Source: Streptomyces sp. RerS4
Lineage (GTDB): Bacteria > Actinomycetota > Actinomycetes > Streptomycetales > Streptomycetaceae
DNA length: 64,000 bases
Assembly (NCBI RefSeq): GCF_023515955.1
Contig: NZ_CP097322.1
Span: 2,999,501 to 3,063,500, forward strand
Direction of reading: 5' to 3'
The notes beneath the pieces are model-generated. The model worked only from the letters and a program-made list of their open reading frames with translations. It was not told where the DNA came from and did not search any database. Both the position numbers and the translations under genes were made by a program. Positions 30,400-40,691 of the stretch are shown here, in pieces; the stretch's first letter is position 1, and every line of letters starts with the position of its first letter.

Positions 30400-30455
30400 C
30401 CGACGACGGTATCCCGCCCAGCGCCGCCGACCCGGTATGGGTGGTTCGTCGCGGC

Positions 30456-30472
30456 TGTCCGTAAATCGGACA
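30456..30472. promoter_or_regulatory. Palindromic operator candidate between P450 and flavohaemoglobin
   Basis: A perfect inverted repeat TGTCCG-TAAAT-CGGACA ends 4 bp before the -35 box of the flavohaemoglobin promoter and 57 bp upstream of the P450 start, so one regulator could control both genes. It does not look like a known NsrR or Fur site; the binder is unknown. Confidence 0.55.
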
Positions 30473-30476
30473 TGAC

Positions 30477-30507
30477 TTGACCTCAGCTTCTCCGACGCTC
30501 CTACTTT
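30477..30507 (+). promoter_or_regulatory. Promoter giving a possibly leaderless transcript
   Basis: TTGACC (30477-30482) and TACTTT (30502-30507) are separated by 19 bp. Transcription would begin about 7 nt later, at or next to the GTG at 30515, and no ribosome-binding site is present, so the mRNA is probably leaderless. Confidence 0.45.
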
Positions 30508-30514
30508 CCGTTTT

Positions 30515-31720
30515 GTGGACGTGAGGATCTTGAAAAGCAGTTTCGCGGTGGTGGAGCGACGGGCCGAGCACGCCGTCAAGTTCTTCTACTCGCACCTCTT
30601 CTGGCACAACCCCGAACTACGCGCCCTCTTCCCGGCGTCCCCCGAGGACATGGAGCGCCAACGCGACCGGCTCTTCGCCGCCCTGACCCATGTCGTCGCA
30701 CACCTGGAGAGCGAGTCCCTCGTCCCCTATCTACGCGACCTCGGCCGCGACCACCGCAAGTACCTCGTCGGCCCCGAGCACTACGCCGCCGTCGGCGCGA
30801 GCCTCTTCGCCGCGCTCGCCGAGACCTCGGGCGCCGCGTGGACCCCGGCCGTCGAGAAGGCCTGGACGGAGGCCTACGGGATGATCGCCGACGCCATGAC
30901 CGCCGGCGCCGCCGCGAGCACCGATCCGCCCTGGTGGGACGCGGAGGTCATACGACACCTCCGCTACGGGCGCGACATCGGCGTCCTCACCCTCCTCCCG
31001 CACGCGCCGCTCCCCTATCTCCCGGGCCAGTACGTGAGCGTGAGCAGCGCCCGGGTCCCGACCACCTGGCGCACGTACTGCCTCGGCAACGCGCCCCGCC
31101 GCGACGGCACCGTCGACCTCCACGTCAGCCGGATCGAGGGCGGCCGGCTCAGCACCGTCCTGGTCGGCGAGATCCAACCCGGCGAGACGCTGCGGCTCGG
31201 CGCACCCGGCGGGCGGCTGACCCTGCGCCGCGAGGACCGCCCCGTCACCCTCATCGCCGCCGGAACGGGTTGGGCGCCGATCCGGGCCATGCTGGAGGAC
31301 CTCGTCCAACGCCCTCCCGATCACGACGTGCGCCTCTTCGTCGTCGCCCGCGACGGCGCGCACCTCTACGACCGGCCGCTGATCGAGGAGTACGCCGCCG
31401 GCCTCGACCGGCTCGCCGTCACCTACATCACCCCCGCCCCCGGCCGGCACCGCAACGAGGCCACCGACCGGCTGGCGACCGCGCTCGGCAACCGGGGCCT
31501 GTGGCGCGAGCAGGACGTCCACCTGAGCGGGCCCCCGCAGTTCGTCGAGGAGACGGCCCACCTCCTGGAGGAACTCGGCGCCCGCCCCGAGCGCCTCTTC
31601 TACGACGCCCTCCCCGCCGTCGGCCCCGAACGGGGCCGGCCGCTGGGCTTCGGCGAATGGTTCCTGAACCGCCCCGCCCCCCAGTGGCACAACCCCTCGG
31701 CCCGCGACCCGCGGCCCTGA
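30515..31720 (+). CDS. Flavohaemoglobin-type globin/oxidoreductase
   Basis: A 401-aa fusion of a globin (residues 1-130; B10 Tyr in FFYSHLF, proximal His in RDHRKYLVGPEHY) with a ferredoxin-reductase-like module: FAD domain about 145-240 (LPYLPGQYVSVS and RTYCLGN) and NAD(P)H domain about 245-390 (LIAAGTGWAPIRAML, LSGPPQFVEE). Proteins of this kind detoxify nitric oxide as NO dioxygenases or reduce other haem proteins. RTYCLGN replaces the usual RxYS FAD motif, so flavin binding may differ. The GTG start at 30515 fits a leaderless promoter. Divergent from the P450, to which it could also donate electrons (inference). Confidence 0.85.
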   Translation: MDVRILKSSFAVVERRAEHAVKFFYSHLFWHNPELRALFPASPEDMERQRDRLFAALTHVVAHLESESLVPYLRDLGRDHRKYLVGPEHYAAVGASLFAALAETSGAAWTPAVEKAWTEAYGMIADAMTAGAAASTDPPWWDAEVIRHLRYGRDIGVLTLLPHAPLPYLPGQYVSVSSARVPTTWRTYCLGNAPRRDGTVDLHVSRIEGGRLSTVLVGEIQPGETLRLGAPGGRLTLRREDRPVTLIAAGTGWAPIRAMLEDLVQRPPDHDVRLFVVARDGAHLYDRPLIEEYAAGLDRLAVTYITPAPGRHRNEATDRLATALGNRGLWREQDVHLSGPPQFVEETAHLLEELGARPERLFYDALPAVGPERGRPLGFGEWFLNRPAPQWHNPSARDPRP

Positions 31721-31726
31721 CTCACG

Positions 31727-32848
<1,122 letters not shown>

Positions 32849-32876
32849 CCTCCGAACCTACCTCCGGCCGGCGGCG

Positions 32877-33503
32877 TCAGGCTCCGGCGGGTACGGCCTG
32901 CTCGGGCCGGCTCCGCTGGGTGATCCACGGGGTCTGCTGGTCGCCCAGGAGGATCTGCCGGGCGTCCCAGTGGCCGTAGCGCGGGTTGACCTCGATGTGC
33001 AGGGCCTTCGCCGCCTCGCCCAGCTTGACGAGGGCCTTGTCCTGACTGCCGTAGTGCGCGAAGAGCTTGTCGCGCAGCAGCTTGAAGCGGGTGTCGGCGG
33101 CCATCTGGCCGGGCGTGAGCTGCGCCTGCTCCAGCGCCGCCGCGGCCAGGGCCTTCTCGTCGCCGGCCTGTTCGAGCTGCGCCTTGTGGACGTCCTCGAT
33201 CTCCTTGGGGCTCACGCTCACCCCGGCGTCCTTCGCGGCGCGCTCCAGGACGGCGGTCTGGATCATCTTGTTGAGCTTGAGGCGTTCCAGACCGGCGGTC
33301 GCCCCGATCAGCTGCGCGCCCTGCGCGGAACGGTTCTGCGCCGCGCGGACGTCGTTGACCTGGGCCTGGAGGGCGGAGGTGGTGATCCGTTCACCGCCGA
33401 CGACGGCCGCGGTGCCGGGGCGGGTGTCGGCGGAGCAGGCGGTCAGCAGGGGGGCCGCCGCGAGGAGGGCGACGGAGACGGAGAGCGCTGTGCGACGGTG
33501 CAA
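32877..33503 (-). CDS. SurA N-terminal-domain lipoprotein
   Basis: A 208-aa exported chaperone-like lipoprotein. It uses a TTG start (33503) with GGAGG 5-6 nt upstream. The signal ends in a lipobox LTAC, Cys about 23. The mature part begins with a SurA_N-type segment (VVGGERITTSALQAQVNDVR, then LNKMIQTAVLERAAKDAGVS). No parvulin catalytic domain follows, so it may be a foldase partner rather than an isomerase. It is co-directional with mazG (28-bp gap). Confidence 0.85.
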   Translation of the reverse strand: MHRRTALSVSVALLAAAPLLTACSADTRPGTAAVVGGERITTSALQAQVNDVRAAQNRSAQGAQLIGATAGLERLKLNKMIQTAVLERAAKDAGVSVSPKEIEDVHKAQLEQAGDEKALAAAALEQAQLTPGQMAADTRFKLLRDKLFAHYGSQDKALVKLGEAAKALHIEVNPRYGHWDARQILLGDQQTPWITQRSRPEQAVPAGA

Positions 33504-33679
33504 AGGAGCCTCCAGGGCCGGGAGATTGTGCGTCGGTGCACAAGGCCGTGCGGTGATCGATGGTATGAGGTCAGAGTGGTACGGGCCACCGGTTCGACCA
33601 ACGATTCCGGGGGTGTTGGGGTGCGAGTTCACCCCCCGGCTACCGCCGGGCCCCGCGTTGCCGGCATCGTCGGGCCACC

Positions 33680-36166
33680 ATGTCGATTTCGCAGCTCTCC
33701 CCGCGGCGCGCCGGCCAGGCCGATTCCACCGCCCGGCCCCGGCGTCTCGCAACGCGTCTCGCCCCGCGTCTGGCCACGCTCCGGTCGCGCCTGTCCGGCC
33801 CGCTCCTCGCGGCGCTCGTCACGGCGGTGGCCGTCTGCGCCGGGGACGCCCTCGCGCGCGTGTTCCCGTACGGTTCGCGCCACCGCAGCGTCAACGACCT
33901 CGGCAACCAGTTCGTGCCCTTCCACGCGCACCTGTGGGACCTGCTGCACGGGCGGGCCGAGGGCGGGCTCCTCTTCAACTGGCAGTCCGGCTACGGCAGC
34001 AGCTTCCTGCCCGACTGGGGCACGTATCTGACGAGTCCGTTCGCCGTGCTGGTGGCGCTGTTCCCGCGCGAGGACATCGACCTCGCCGTGTACGCCGTCA
34101 CCGTGCTCAAGATGACCGCCGCGGCGGCCGCGATGGCCTGGCTGCTGCTCACCCAGCGGCGGGGGCTCTGGTGGGCGGCGGGGCTGCTCGGGGCCTCGTA
34201 CGCGCTGTGCGGCTGGTCGGTGATCGAGGCGGCCTACAACCCGATGTGGCTGGACGGGCTGATCGCCTTCCCGCTGCTGTGCCTGACCGGCGAGTGGGCC
34301 CTGCGGACGCGCCGGCCGGTGACCGGGGTGCTGGTGGTGGCCGTCTGCTGGACGGCGAACTTCTACACCGCGTACATGGCGACGCTCGGCGCGGCGCTGG
34401 TGCTGGTGGTGCGGGTGGTGCTGACCCGGGAGGGGGCGCGCGAGCGTGCCCGGGTGGTGGGGCGGGGGGCGCTGACCTGCCTGCTGGGCATCGCCCTGGC
34501 GGCGCCGGTGCTGGTGCCGCTGTTCCTGAGTTCGAAGCAGGCCTATCCGGGGTGGTCGCGGCAGTTCGGGCCGGTGCCGTGGGCGGACCTGTTCGCGCGG
34601 CTGATGCCGGCGACGTACTCCTTCAACTCCCCGGCCGTGTTCGTGGGGACGGGGACGCTGCTGCTGGTGGCGGCGCTGCCGTTCCACCGGGCGGTGCCGG
34701 CGCGGACGCGCTGGTGGTGGGCCGGTCTGGTGGTGGCGGTGGCCCTGTCGTTGCAGTGGGCGCCGACGCATCTGGCCTGGCACGTCTTCGCGACGCCGAA
34801 CGGCAGCGCGTACCGGCAGACCTTCGTCCTGGCCGGGATCGTGGTGATCGCCGCCTGGACGGGACTCGCCTCGGGCCCGCCGGGGCGCAGGGCCCTGGCG
34901 GCGGGCGCGGGCGTGATCACCGTCGCGGTGCTGTGGTCGGCGACGAGCCCGCTGGCCACGGTGCGGGGGGCGGTCCTGCTCTGCGGCGGGCTGGTCCTCG
35001 CGGCCGGCGCCTGGTGGGCGCTGCGCCGCCCTCGCCTGGTGGGGCCGGCGGCGGCCGTCCTCGGGCTCGTCCTGGTCGCGCAGGCCGCGGCGACCACGGC
35101 CCACGGCCACAAGGGCAAGCTCGCCGGACTGGACGACTACCCGTCCTGGGGCCGCGCCCACACCGCGCGGGCCAACGCGCTGGAGCAGGCCGACGGCTGG
35201 CCCGCGTACCGCACCGACGCGGGGCGGCCCGCGCTGTCCGGCAACGATCCGATGCTGCTCGGCGGTCAGGGCGGCGCGTACTACAGCAGTCACACCCCGG
35301 ACGTGTTCACGCGCACGATGGCGGCGCTCGGCGCGGGCTGGACCTCCCGGGGGCGCAACGTGCAGAGCCTCGACAACCCGGTGACGGACGCGCTGTTCGC
35401 CGTCGGGGCGCGGCTGAAGCCGGACGGCACGGTCGTGCGCTCCGCGTCGCTGCCGCTGGTCACCGTCCGCCCGGCGGGCCCGGCCCCCGCGTACGGGGAC
35501 TCCCCCTTCGCGAACCAGGAACTCCTGCTGGGCGCGAAGGTCTACGAGGACCCGCTCGCCCCCGGCGTCTGCCGGGCGGGGACCGACGCCTTCCTGTGGG
35601 CCCCGGAGTACAACGCCACGGCCCGCCTCGCCGACGGCCGGCCCCTGCGGCTGAACGGCAACGTCCCGCGCAACCGGGCGGCGCTCCAGCCGATGGGCCC
35701 TTCGCACGGCCCCGCGTCGCGGCTCGTCTTCGACCGGCCGGCGCCCGCGGCGTGGACGCTCGCCTGCCTGGACCGGGACCGGCTCGCGCGGGCGGTGTCG
35801 ACCCTGCGCGCCTCCGCCGCCACGTCGGTCGCGGTGTCGGACGCGGGTCTACGGGCCACCCTGCCCGCCGGCGGCGCGGGCACGGCGGTGATCTCCGTAC
35901 CGGCCGTCGCGGGCTGGAGCTGCGACGGGCGGCCCGCCTCGGCCCACCTGGGCCTGCTGGCGGTACCCCTGGACGGCCGCGCCACCACGGTGACCTGCTC
36001 GTTCCGCCCGCCGGGGCTGGTGGCGGGCGGGGCCTTGGCGGCGCTGGCCCTTGCGGCCATGGCGGCGCCCGCGGTGATCCGCAGGCGGGCCGCAACGCGG
36101 GACGCGGTGGGTGGAACGCGGGACGCGGTGGGTCCGACGCGGGGCGCGGTGGGTCAGCGCACCTGA
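33680..36166 (+). CDS. YfhO-family membrane protein
   Basis: An 828-aa integral membrane protein of the YfhO (GT-C-like) family: first TM near residues 40-58, a catalytic-type loop with NDLGNQFVPFHAHLWDLLHG, twelve or so further TM helices up to about residue 480, a large extracytoplasmic C-terminal region and a final TM near 775-795. YfhO proteins in other bacteria are linked to teichoic-acid or glycolipid glycosylation. The C-terminal tail is a 21-bp in-frame repeat (RDAVGGTRDAVGPTRGAVG), and its last 13 bp overlap the convergent kinase gene. Confidence 0.85.
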   Translation: MSISQLSPRRAGQADSTARPRRLATRLAPRLATLRSRLSGPLLAALVTAVAVCAGDALARVFPYGSRHRSVNDLGNQFVPFHAHLWDLLHGRAEGGLLFNWQSGYGSSFLPDWGTYLTSPFAVLVALFPREDIDLAVYAVTVLKMTAAAAAMAWLLLTQRRGLWWAAGLLGASYALCGWSVIEAAYNPMWLDGLIAFPLLCLTGEWALRTRRPVTGVLVVAVCWTANFYTAYMATLGAALVLVVRVVLTREGARERARVVGRGALTCLLGIALAAPVLVPLFLSSKQAYPGWSRQFGPVPWADLFARLMPATYSFNSPAVFVGTGTLLLVAALPFHRAVPARTRWWWAGLVVAVALSLQWAPTHLAWHVFATPNGSAYRQTFVLAGIVVIAAWTGLASGPPGRRALAAGAGVITVAVLWSATSPLATVRGAVLLCGGLVLAAGAWWALRRPRLVGPAAAVLGLVLVAQAAATTAHGHKGKLAGLDDYPSWGRAHTARANALEQADGWPAYRTDAGRPALSGNDPMLLGGQGGAYYSSHTPDVFTRTMAALGAGWTSRGRNVQSLDNPVTDALFAVGARLKPDGTVVRSASLPLVTVRPAGPAPAYGDSPFANQELLLGAKVYEDPLAPGVCRAGTDAFLWAPEYNATARLADGRPLRLNGNVPRNRAALQPMGPSHGPASRLVFDRPAPAAWTLACLDRDRLARAVSTLRASAATSVAVSDAGLRATLPAGGAGTAVISVPAVAGWSCDGRPASAHLGLLAVPLDGRATTVTCSFRPPGLVAGGALAALALAAMAAPAVIRRRAATRDAVGGTRDAVGPTRGAVGQRT

Positions 36167-37668
36167 CCCAGCCACTGCAACGTGCGCCGGACCTCCACCG
36201 GAAGGGGGTGACCGGGGCCGTGCAGGCGGTCCGCGTCGAACAGGAGGCGGACCAGGGTGTCGTGGGCCGCCGCGCGGTCGCCGAGGGAGAGCAGCAGGTG
36301 CGCGATCCGCCGGCGGACCTCCAGCGGCAGGCCCGGGTCCGGGTTGGCGTAGTGGTTCTCGAACAGCGGCAGCAGCGAGCGGTACTCGGCGAGCGCCGCC
36401 GCCGGTTCGCCGAGCTGCTCCAGGCACTGGGCGGCGTCGTAGCGGAAGCGCAGCGCCTGCGGGTCGCCCGCGGGGAACTCCTGCGCCAGGCGCCGCAGTT
36501 CCGGCAGGGCGCGGCGGTACTGTCCGTCGTCCATCAGCGTGGCGGCGTACTGCTTGCGCAGGCTGCGGACCACGGGTGAGTGCTCCCCGTGCTCGGCGGC
36601 CGCCGCCGGGAGGATCCCGCCGAGGATGTCCACGGCGCGGGTCAGCTGGCCCTGGTCGAGGAGCTTGCGGGCCTCGTCGACCGCGCCCGGGATGTCCGGC
36701 CGGGCCGGCGCCGGGGGCGCGGTCGGCCGGGGCGGCACGGCCGCGGCCCGGTCGGGCCAGGGGGCCTGGGGGCGCAGGAAGGGCCGGGTCGGGTCGAGGG
36801 GGCCGGTCGGGAGCCGGCTGCCGCGCGTCGGGAGCATCGGCGCGAGGGCCTCGTAGACCTCCTGCGCGGAGGCGGGGCGGTCCTGCGGGTCCTTCGCGAG
36901 GAGGCGCAGCAGCAGCGCCTCCAGCTCCGGCGGGATGTCGGGGCGCTGTCCGCGCACCGGGAGCGGGGGCTCGTACAGGTGGCGGTGCAGCACCCCGAGG
37001 GCGGTGGAGCCGGCGAAGGGGACGTTGCCGCTGAGGAGTTCGTAGAGCAGCACGCCGAGGGCGTACAGGTCGGTGTACGGGCCGACCGCGCCGCCCATGG
37101 CCTGCTCGGGCGCCATGTAGGCCGGGCTGCCGATGGGGGATCCGGTGCTGGTGAGGCGGGTGGTGTCGGTGTCCATGACGGAGGCGACGCCGAGGTCGAG
37201 GACCAGCACGGTGCCGTCGGGGCGGATCATCACGTTGCGGGGCTTCAGGTCGCGGTGCACGATCGGCACCGCGTGCACGGCCGACAGCACGGCGCACAGC
37301 TGCGCCACCACCGCGACGGCCCACGGCCAGGGGTAGGGGTCGTGTTCGGCGAGGTGGTCGGCCAGGTCGGAGCCCTCGACGTAGCCCATGACCAGGAACA
37401 GTTCGTCGCCGTCGCTGCCCGCGTCGTGGACGGTGACCAGGCCCGGGTGGTCCACCTGCGCGGTGACGCGGCATTCGCGCACGAAGCGGCGGCGCAGTTC
37501 CTCGGCGACGGTGCCGGGGCCGGCGACCTTGTCGGGGCGCAGCAGCTTGACGGCGACGCGACGGTCCAGGCGCCGGTCGTAGGCCGTCCACACCTGGCCC
37601 ATGCCGCCCTGGCCGAGGATGGTGGCGAGCTGGTAGCGCTCGCCGATCAGGCGTTCCGAGTGGCTCAC
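36154..37668 (-). CDS. Soluble serine/threonine protein kinase with TPR-like C terminus
   Basis: A 504-aa Hanks-type kinase: glycine loop LGQGGMGQVWTAYD, catalytic Lys K41 (VAVKLL), catalytic loop VHRDLKPRNV, DLGVAS in place of the usual DFG motif, and the activation segment ending SPAYMAPEQ. There is no TM segment or PASTA repeat. The C-terminal 200 residues form helical repeats (LLDQGQLTRAVDILGGIL, YRRALPELRRLAQEFP) resembling TPRs, probably for protein binding. The DFG-to-DLG change still keeps the Mg-binding Asp. Its ATG overlaps the stop of the upstream gene at 37665. Confidence 0.92.
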   Translation of the reverse strand: MSHSERLIGERYQLATILGQGGMGQVWTAYDRRLDRRVAVKLLRPDKVAGPGTVAEELRRRFVRECRVTAQVDHPGLVTVHDAGSDGDELFLVMGYVEGSDLADHLAEHDPYPWPWAVAVVAQLCAVLSAVHAVPIVHRDLKPRNVMIRPDGTVLVLDLGVASVMDTDTTRLTSTGSPIGSPAYMAPEQAMGGAVGPYTDLYALGVLLYELLSGNVPFAGSTALGVLHRHLYEPPLPVRGQRPDIPPELEALLLRLLAKDPQDRPASAQEVYEALAPMLPTRGSRLPTGPLDPTRPFLRPQAPWPDRAAAVPPRPTAPPAPARPDIPGAVDEARKLLDQGQLTRAVDILGGILPAAAAEHGEHSPVVRSLRKQYAATLMDDGQYRRALPELRRLAQEFPAGDPQALRFRYDAAQCLEQLGEPAAALAEYRSLLPLFENHYANPDPGLPLEVRRRIAHLLLSLGDRAAAHDTLVRLLFDADRLHGPGHPLPVEVRRTLQWLGQVR

Positions 37669-38396
37669 CGGCCCGGGTCCTGGATCGCCGTGCTGTTCGG
37701 GTCCTGGTACGGGCCACCGGGCCGCGGGGGCTGCGGGGGACGGTCCGGGTTCTGTTGGCGCAGCAGCTCGCTCAGCTCGTCCAGCTCGGCGCGGACCTGC
37801 CCGAGGCGCGGGGGCGGGGTCGGCTGCTGGTGCTGCGGGGCGGGCTGTTGGGGCTGCGGAGGCTGCTGCGCCTGCTGCGGCTGCGGGCTCTGCGGCGCCT
37901 GCGGGTAGCCGTAGGACGGCATGGTCTGCTGGGACGGCAGGGGCTGGTGCTGCGGCTGGGGCACCGACTGCTGCGGCTGCTGCGTGTACAAGCCCTGCGG
38001 CCCCGGGTACCAGGGCGCGGCCGGGGTCAGGGCGGCAGCGGCGGCCTTCGCCTCGTGGTGACGGATGTCGGACACGAGGTAGTAGACGCAGACCGCGAAG
38101 CCCGTGAAGATCGAGCCACCGGCGCCGACGTTGCCCTGCCAGCCGTTGGTCTCGGCCGTCGGGTCGAGCTCGATGAAGACGATCCAGAGGATCGACAGCG
38201 CCCCGCTCAGCACCAACAGCGCCCAGTCGCGCGCCCTGCGGGTGAGCAGCGCCAGCCGCAGCAGCGCGCCCCAGGCGAAGAAGCCGCAGGTGAGCACGGG
38301 CAGCGCCGTGAACACCACGCGCAGCGTCAACGCCGCCCCGGACAAGGGCCGGTGGCCGTGAGGGCCTTGCTGCGGCGGGAGGCCGGGGGCGTGCAT
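37665..38396 (-). CDS. Membrane protein with Gln/Pro-rich tail, coupled to the kinase
   Basis: A 243-aa protein with three or four TM helices in residues about 25-130 (LRVVFTALPVLTCGFFAWG, ALLVLSGALSILWIVFIEL, then FTGFAVCVYYLVSDI) and a cytoplasmic tail of about 110 residues dominated by Gln and Pro. It starts at ATG 38396 behind CAGGAG. Its end overlaps the kinase start by 4 bp, so it is probably the kinase's membrane partner or substrate. No named family recognised. Confidence 0.75.
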   Translation of the reverse strand: MHAPGLPPQQGPHGHRPLSGAALTLRVVFTALPVLTCGFFAWGALLRLALLTRRARDWALLVLSGALSILWIVFIELDPTAETNGWQGNVGAGGSIFTGFAVCVYYLVSDIRHHEAKAAAAALTPAAPWYPGPQGLYTQQPQQSVPQPQHQPLPSQQTMPSYGYPQAPQSPQPQQAQQPPQPQQPAPQHQQPTPPPRLGQVRAELDELSELLRQQNPDRPPQPPRPGGPYQDPNSTAIQDPGR

Positions 38397-38520
38397 CGCT
38401 GCTCCTGACGGGGCGTACGGAAAAGGGTCGACGCCCTGAGCGTATACAGCCTTTCCGGCCGTTTGTGAGGGGATGCGCGCAACCGTTGCGAGGTCGCAGT
38501 ATCCGCCCGCCCGGGGCACC

Positions 38521-40656
38521 TCAGTCGGGAGTGACGGAGCCGTCGGAGAGCCCGTCGTACAGGCCTTGGACGAGCTGTTCCCCGAGCCGTCCCGCCTGCC
38601 GCAGTACGTCCTCGAACTCGGCGAGCGCGCGGAAGCGGGCCCCGTAGCGGCGCTGTTCGGCCGGCGCGAGGCGGGGCAGCCGCAGGCGCCGTACGTCGAG
38701 CCGGGTGGCGGTGGAGGCGTGGCTGCTGGCGCGGCGGGTGTTGGCGGTGCCGCGCAGGAAGCCGGCGAGGAACCAGGGGTCGAGCGCGGCCGGGTCGGGG
38801 CGCAGGAGTTGGAGGTTGCGGCCGAGGACGGCGCCGGCGCCGCTCGCCGGATCGGCGGTGACGACGCGGGCGATGCCGACGGCGCCGACGACGGGGACGA
38901 CGACGTCGCCGGGTTCGACCACGATCGGCTCCTCGGCGCCGGCCGTCGGGCCGGCCGGGGTGGTCGTGGCGGAGGGCGGGCCGCCGGAGTGGACGTCGTG
39001 TTCGGTGAGCAGGGGCAGTTCGCCGCCGTCCGCGCCGGACGCGGTGGCGGTGGCGGTGCCGGCGCGCAGCAGCAGGGCGCCGGCGCGGGCGAGTTCGCCG
39101 ATGGTGGTCTGCGGCGTGCGGGCGGCGGACCCGTCGGCGGGGGCGGCGGTGGGCGGGGTGAGACGGGCCGCGCGGGAGAGGGTCTCGTCGAGCCGTTCGC
39201 GTACGGCGGTCAGTTCGGCGAGGCCGCCGCCGGCGCCGGGCGGCGGCAGGTGGCGGGCGGGGGTGAGGTCGACCTCGTCGTCCAGCAGCTCCACGACGGG
39301 CACGACCCGGCTCACGCCGGGCACCTCGTCGGTCGCGCCGGTGCGGTCGTACGCGGTCCAGGCGGCCAGTACCGCGTCGTGCACGGCGGGCCACGCGCCC
39401 CGGGGCTGCCCCTGCCCCTGCCCCTCGGGCACCAGGCCGGCGGTGTCCACGAGCAGCAACCCTGCGGGCGCGGGGCCGGCGGGCCGGCGCAGCACCCACA
39501 GCTGGAGCGGGATCCCGTACGGCGGCGCCGCGCCGGCGGGGAGCGAGACGACGGCCCGCAGGGCGCCCCGGCGCAGCAGGTCGGCGCGGATGCGGCGGCC
39601 GGAGCGGCGGGCGGCGACGGCGGGCGGCATGAGCAGCACGGCGGTGCCGCCCTCGCGCAGGTGGGCCAGGGCGTGTTGGACCCAGGCGAGTTCGGATTCG
39701 GTGCGGGCGGGCAGGCCGTACTCCCAGCGGGGGTCGTAGGCCAGTTCCTCGTGGCCCCAGGCGCGTTCGTTGAACGGGGGGTGGCACAGGACGGCGTCGA
39801 CGGCGAGGCCCGCGAAGGTGTCGGCGCGCAGGCTGTCGGCGGCGGCGGCGCGGACCCGGGCGGATCCGTGCAGGGCCAGGCGCAGGGCGGCGAGCGCGGC
39901 CAGTTCGGGCGACACGTCCTCGGCGTGGAGGGCGTCGGCCCCGTCCAGGGCGCGGAGCAGGCCGCCGGTGCCGCAGGCGGGGTCGAGGGCGGTGCGTACG
40001 CCGGGTCCGGCGAGGGCCGCCATCAGGGCGGCGCAGCCGTCGGGGGTGAGGGTGTACTGCCGGGGATTGGCGTCGAGGTGGCGGCCGAGGAGGAACTCGA
40101 AGGCCTTGCGGGCGCCGTCGTCGCGGTATCCGGCCGCGAGTTCGGCGGCGGCGCGCAGGAGCGGGACGGGTGCGCCGCCGGGCCGGCGGCCGAGGGCCGG
40201 GGGGTGGGCGGGGCCGAGGCGGTGGTCGAGCACCTCGGCGGTGGCGTCGGGCAGCAGCGCGGCCATCCGTTCGTCGGAGCCGGCGGTGAGCTCCAACCAC
40301 CGGGCGGGCCGGTCGCGTACGAGGAGCAGTGCGGCGCCGACGTCGACGAGCGCGGCGACGGCTCCGCCGGGGTGGGAGGCGACCTGCTGCCAGACGCGTT
40401 CGCGCAGGGGGACCTCGGCGAGCTTGCCCTGGGCGCGCAGCCAGTTCTCGACGTCGGACAGGGCGAAGGAGGGGCTGGTCTCGGTGCCGCCGACGGGCTT
40501 GGGGAAGTCGGGGTGTCTGCGCCGCCAGTTGCTGACGGCGGCGCGTCCGACGCCGGCCAGGCGGGCGATGCCGGCGGCGGTGACCTCGGCGGTGCGCTCG
40601 GCGGTGACTTCGACGGTGTTCCCTGCGGCGGCGGTGGCCGCGCTGTCCTCCTGCAT
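38521..40656 (-). CDS. Solitary HsdM-like DNA methylase fused to an HsdS-like domain
   Basis: A 711-aa protein built from three parts: an N-terminal helix-turn-helix (ARLAGVGRAAVSNWRRRHPD, about residues 25-50), an N6-adenine-methylase core of HsdM type with the SAM motif DPACGTGGLLRAL and a catalytic-motif equivalent that reads CHPPFNE, and a C-terminal target-recognition-like region (EPGDVVVPVVGAVGIARVV and RRLRLPRLAPAEQRRYG) typical of a type I HsdS half. Canonical motif IV is (N/D/S)PP(Y/F); His replaces the first residue, so activity is doubtful. No restriction subunit is nearby. The start is uncertain: ATG 40656 or GTG 40683, none with a ribosome-binding site. Confidence 0.8.
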   Translation of the reverse strand: MQEDSAATAAAGNTVEVTAERTAEVTAAGIARLAGVGRAAVSNWRRRHPDFPKPVGGTETSPSFALSDVENWLRAQGKLAEVPLRERVWQQVASHPGGAVAALVDVGAALLLVRDRPARWLELTAGSDERMAALLPDATAEVLDHRLGPAHPPALGRRPGGAPVPLLRAAAELAAGYRDDGARKAFEFLLGRHLDANPRQYTLTPDGCAALMAALAGPGVRTALDPACGTGGLLRALDGADALHAEDVSPELAALAALRLALHGSARVRAAAADSLRADTFAGLAVDAVLCHPPFNERAWGHEELAYDPRWEYGLPARTESELAWVQHALAHLREGGTAVLLMPPAVAARRSGRRIRADLLRRGALRAVVSLPAGAAPPYGIPLQLWVLRRPAGPAPAGLLLVDTAGLVPEGQGQGQPRGAWPAVHDAVLAAWTAYDRTGATDEVPGVSRVVPVVELLDDEVDLTPARHLPPPGAGGGLAELTAVRERLDETLSRAARLTPPTAAPADGSAARTPQTTIGELARAGALLLRAGTATATASGADGGELPLLTEHDVHSGGPPSATTTPAGPTAGAEEPIVVEPGDVVVPVVGAVGIARVVTADPASGAGAVLGRNLQLLRPDPAALDPWFLAGFLRGTANTRRASSHASTATRLDVRRLRLPRLAPAEQRRYGARFRALAEFEDVLRQAGRLGEQLVQGLYDGLSDGSVTPD

Positions 40657-40691
40657 GACGGGAGCATACCCGTACACAAGCACGAGATCGC

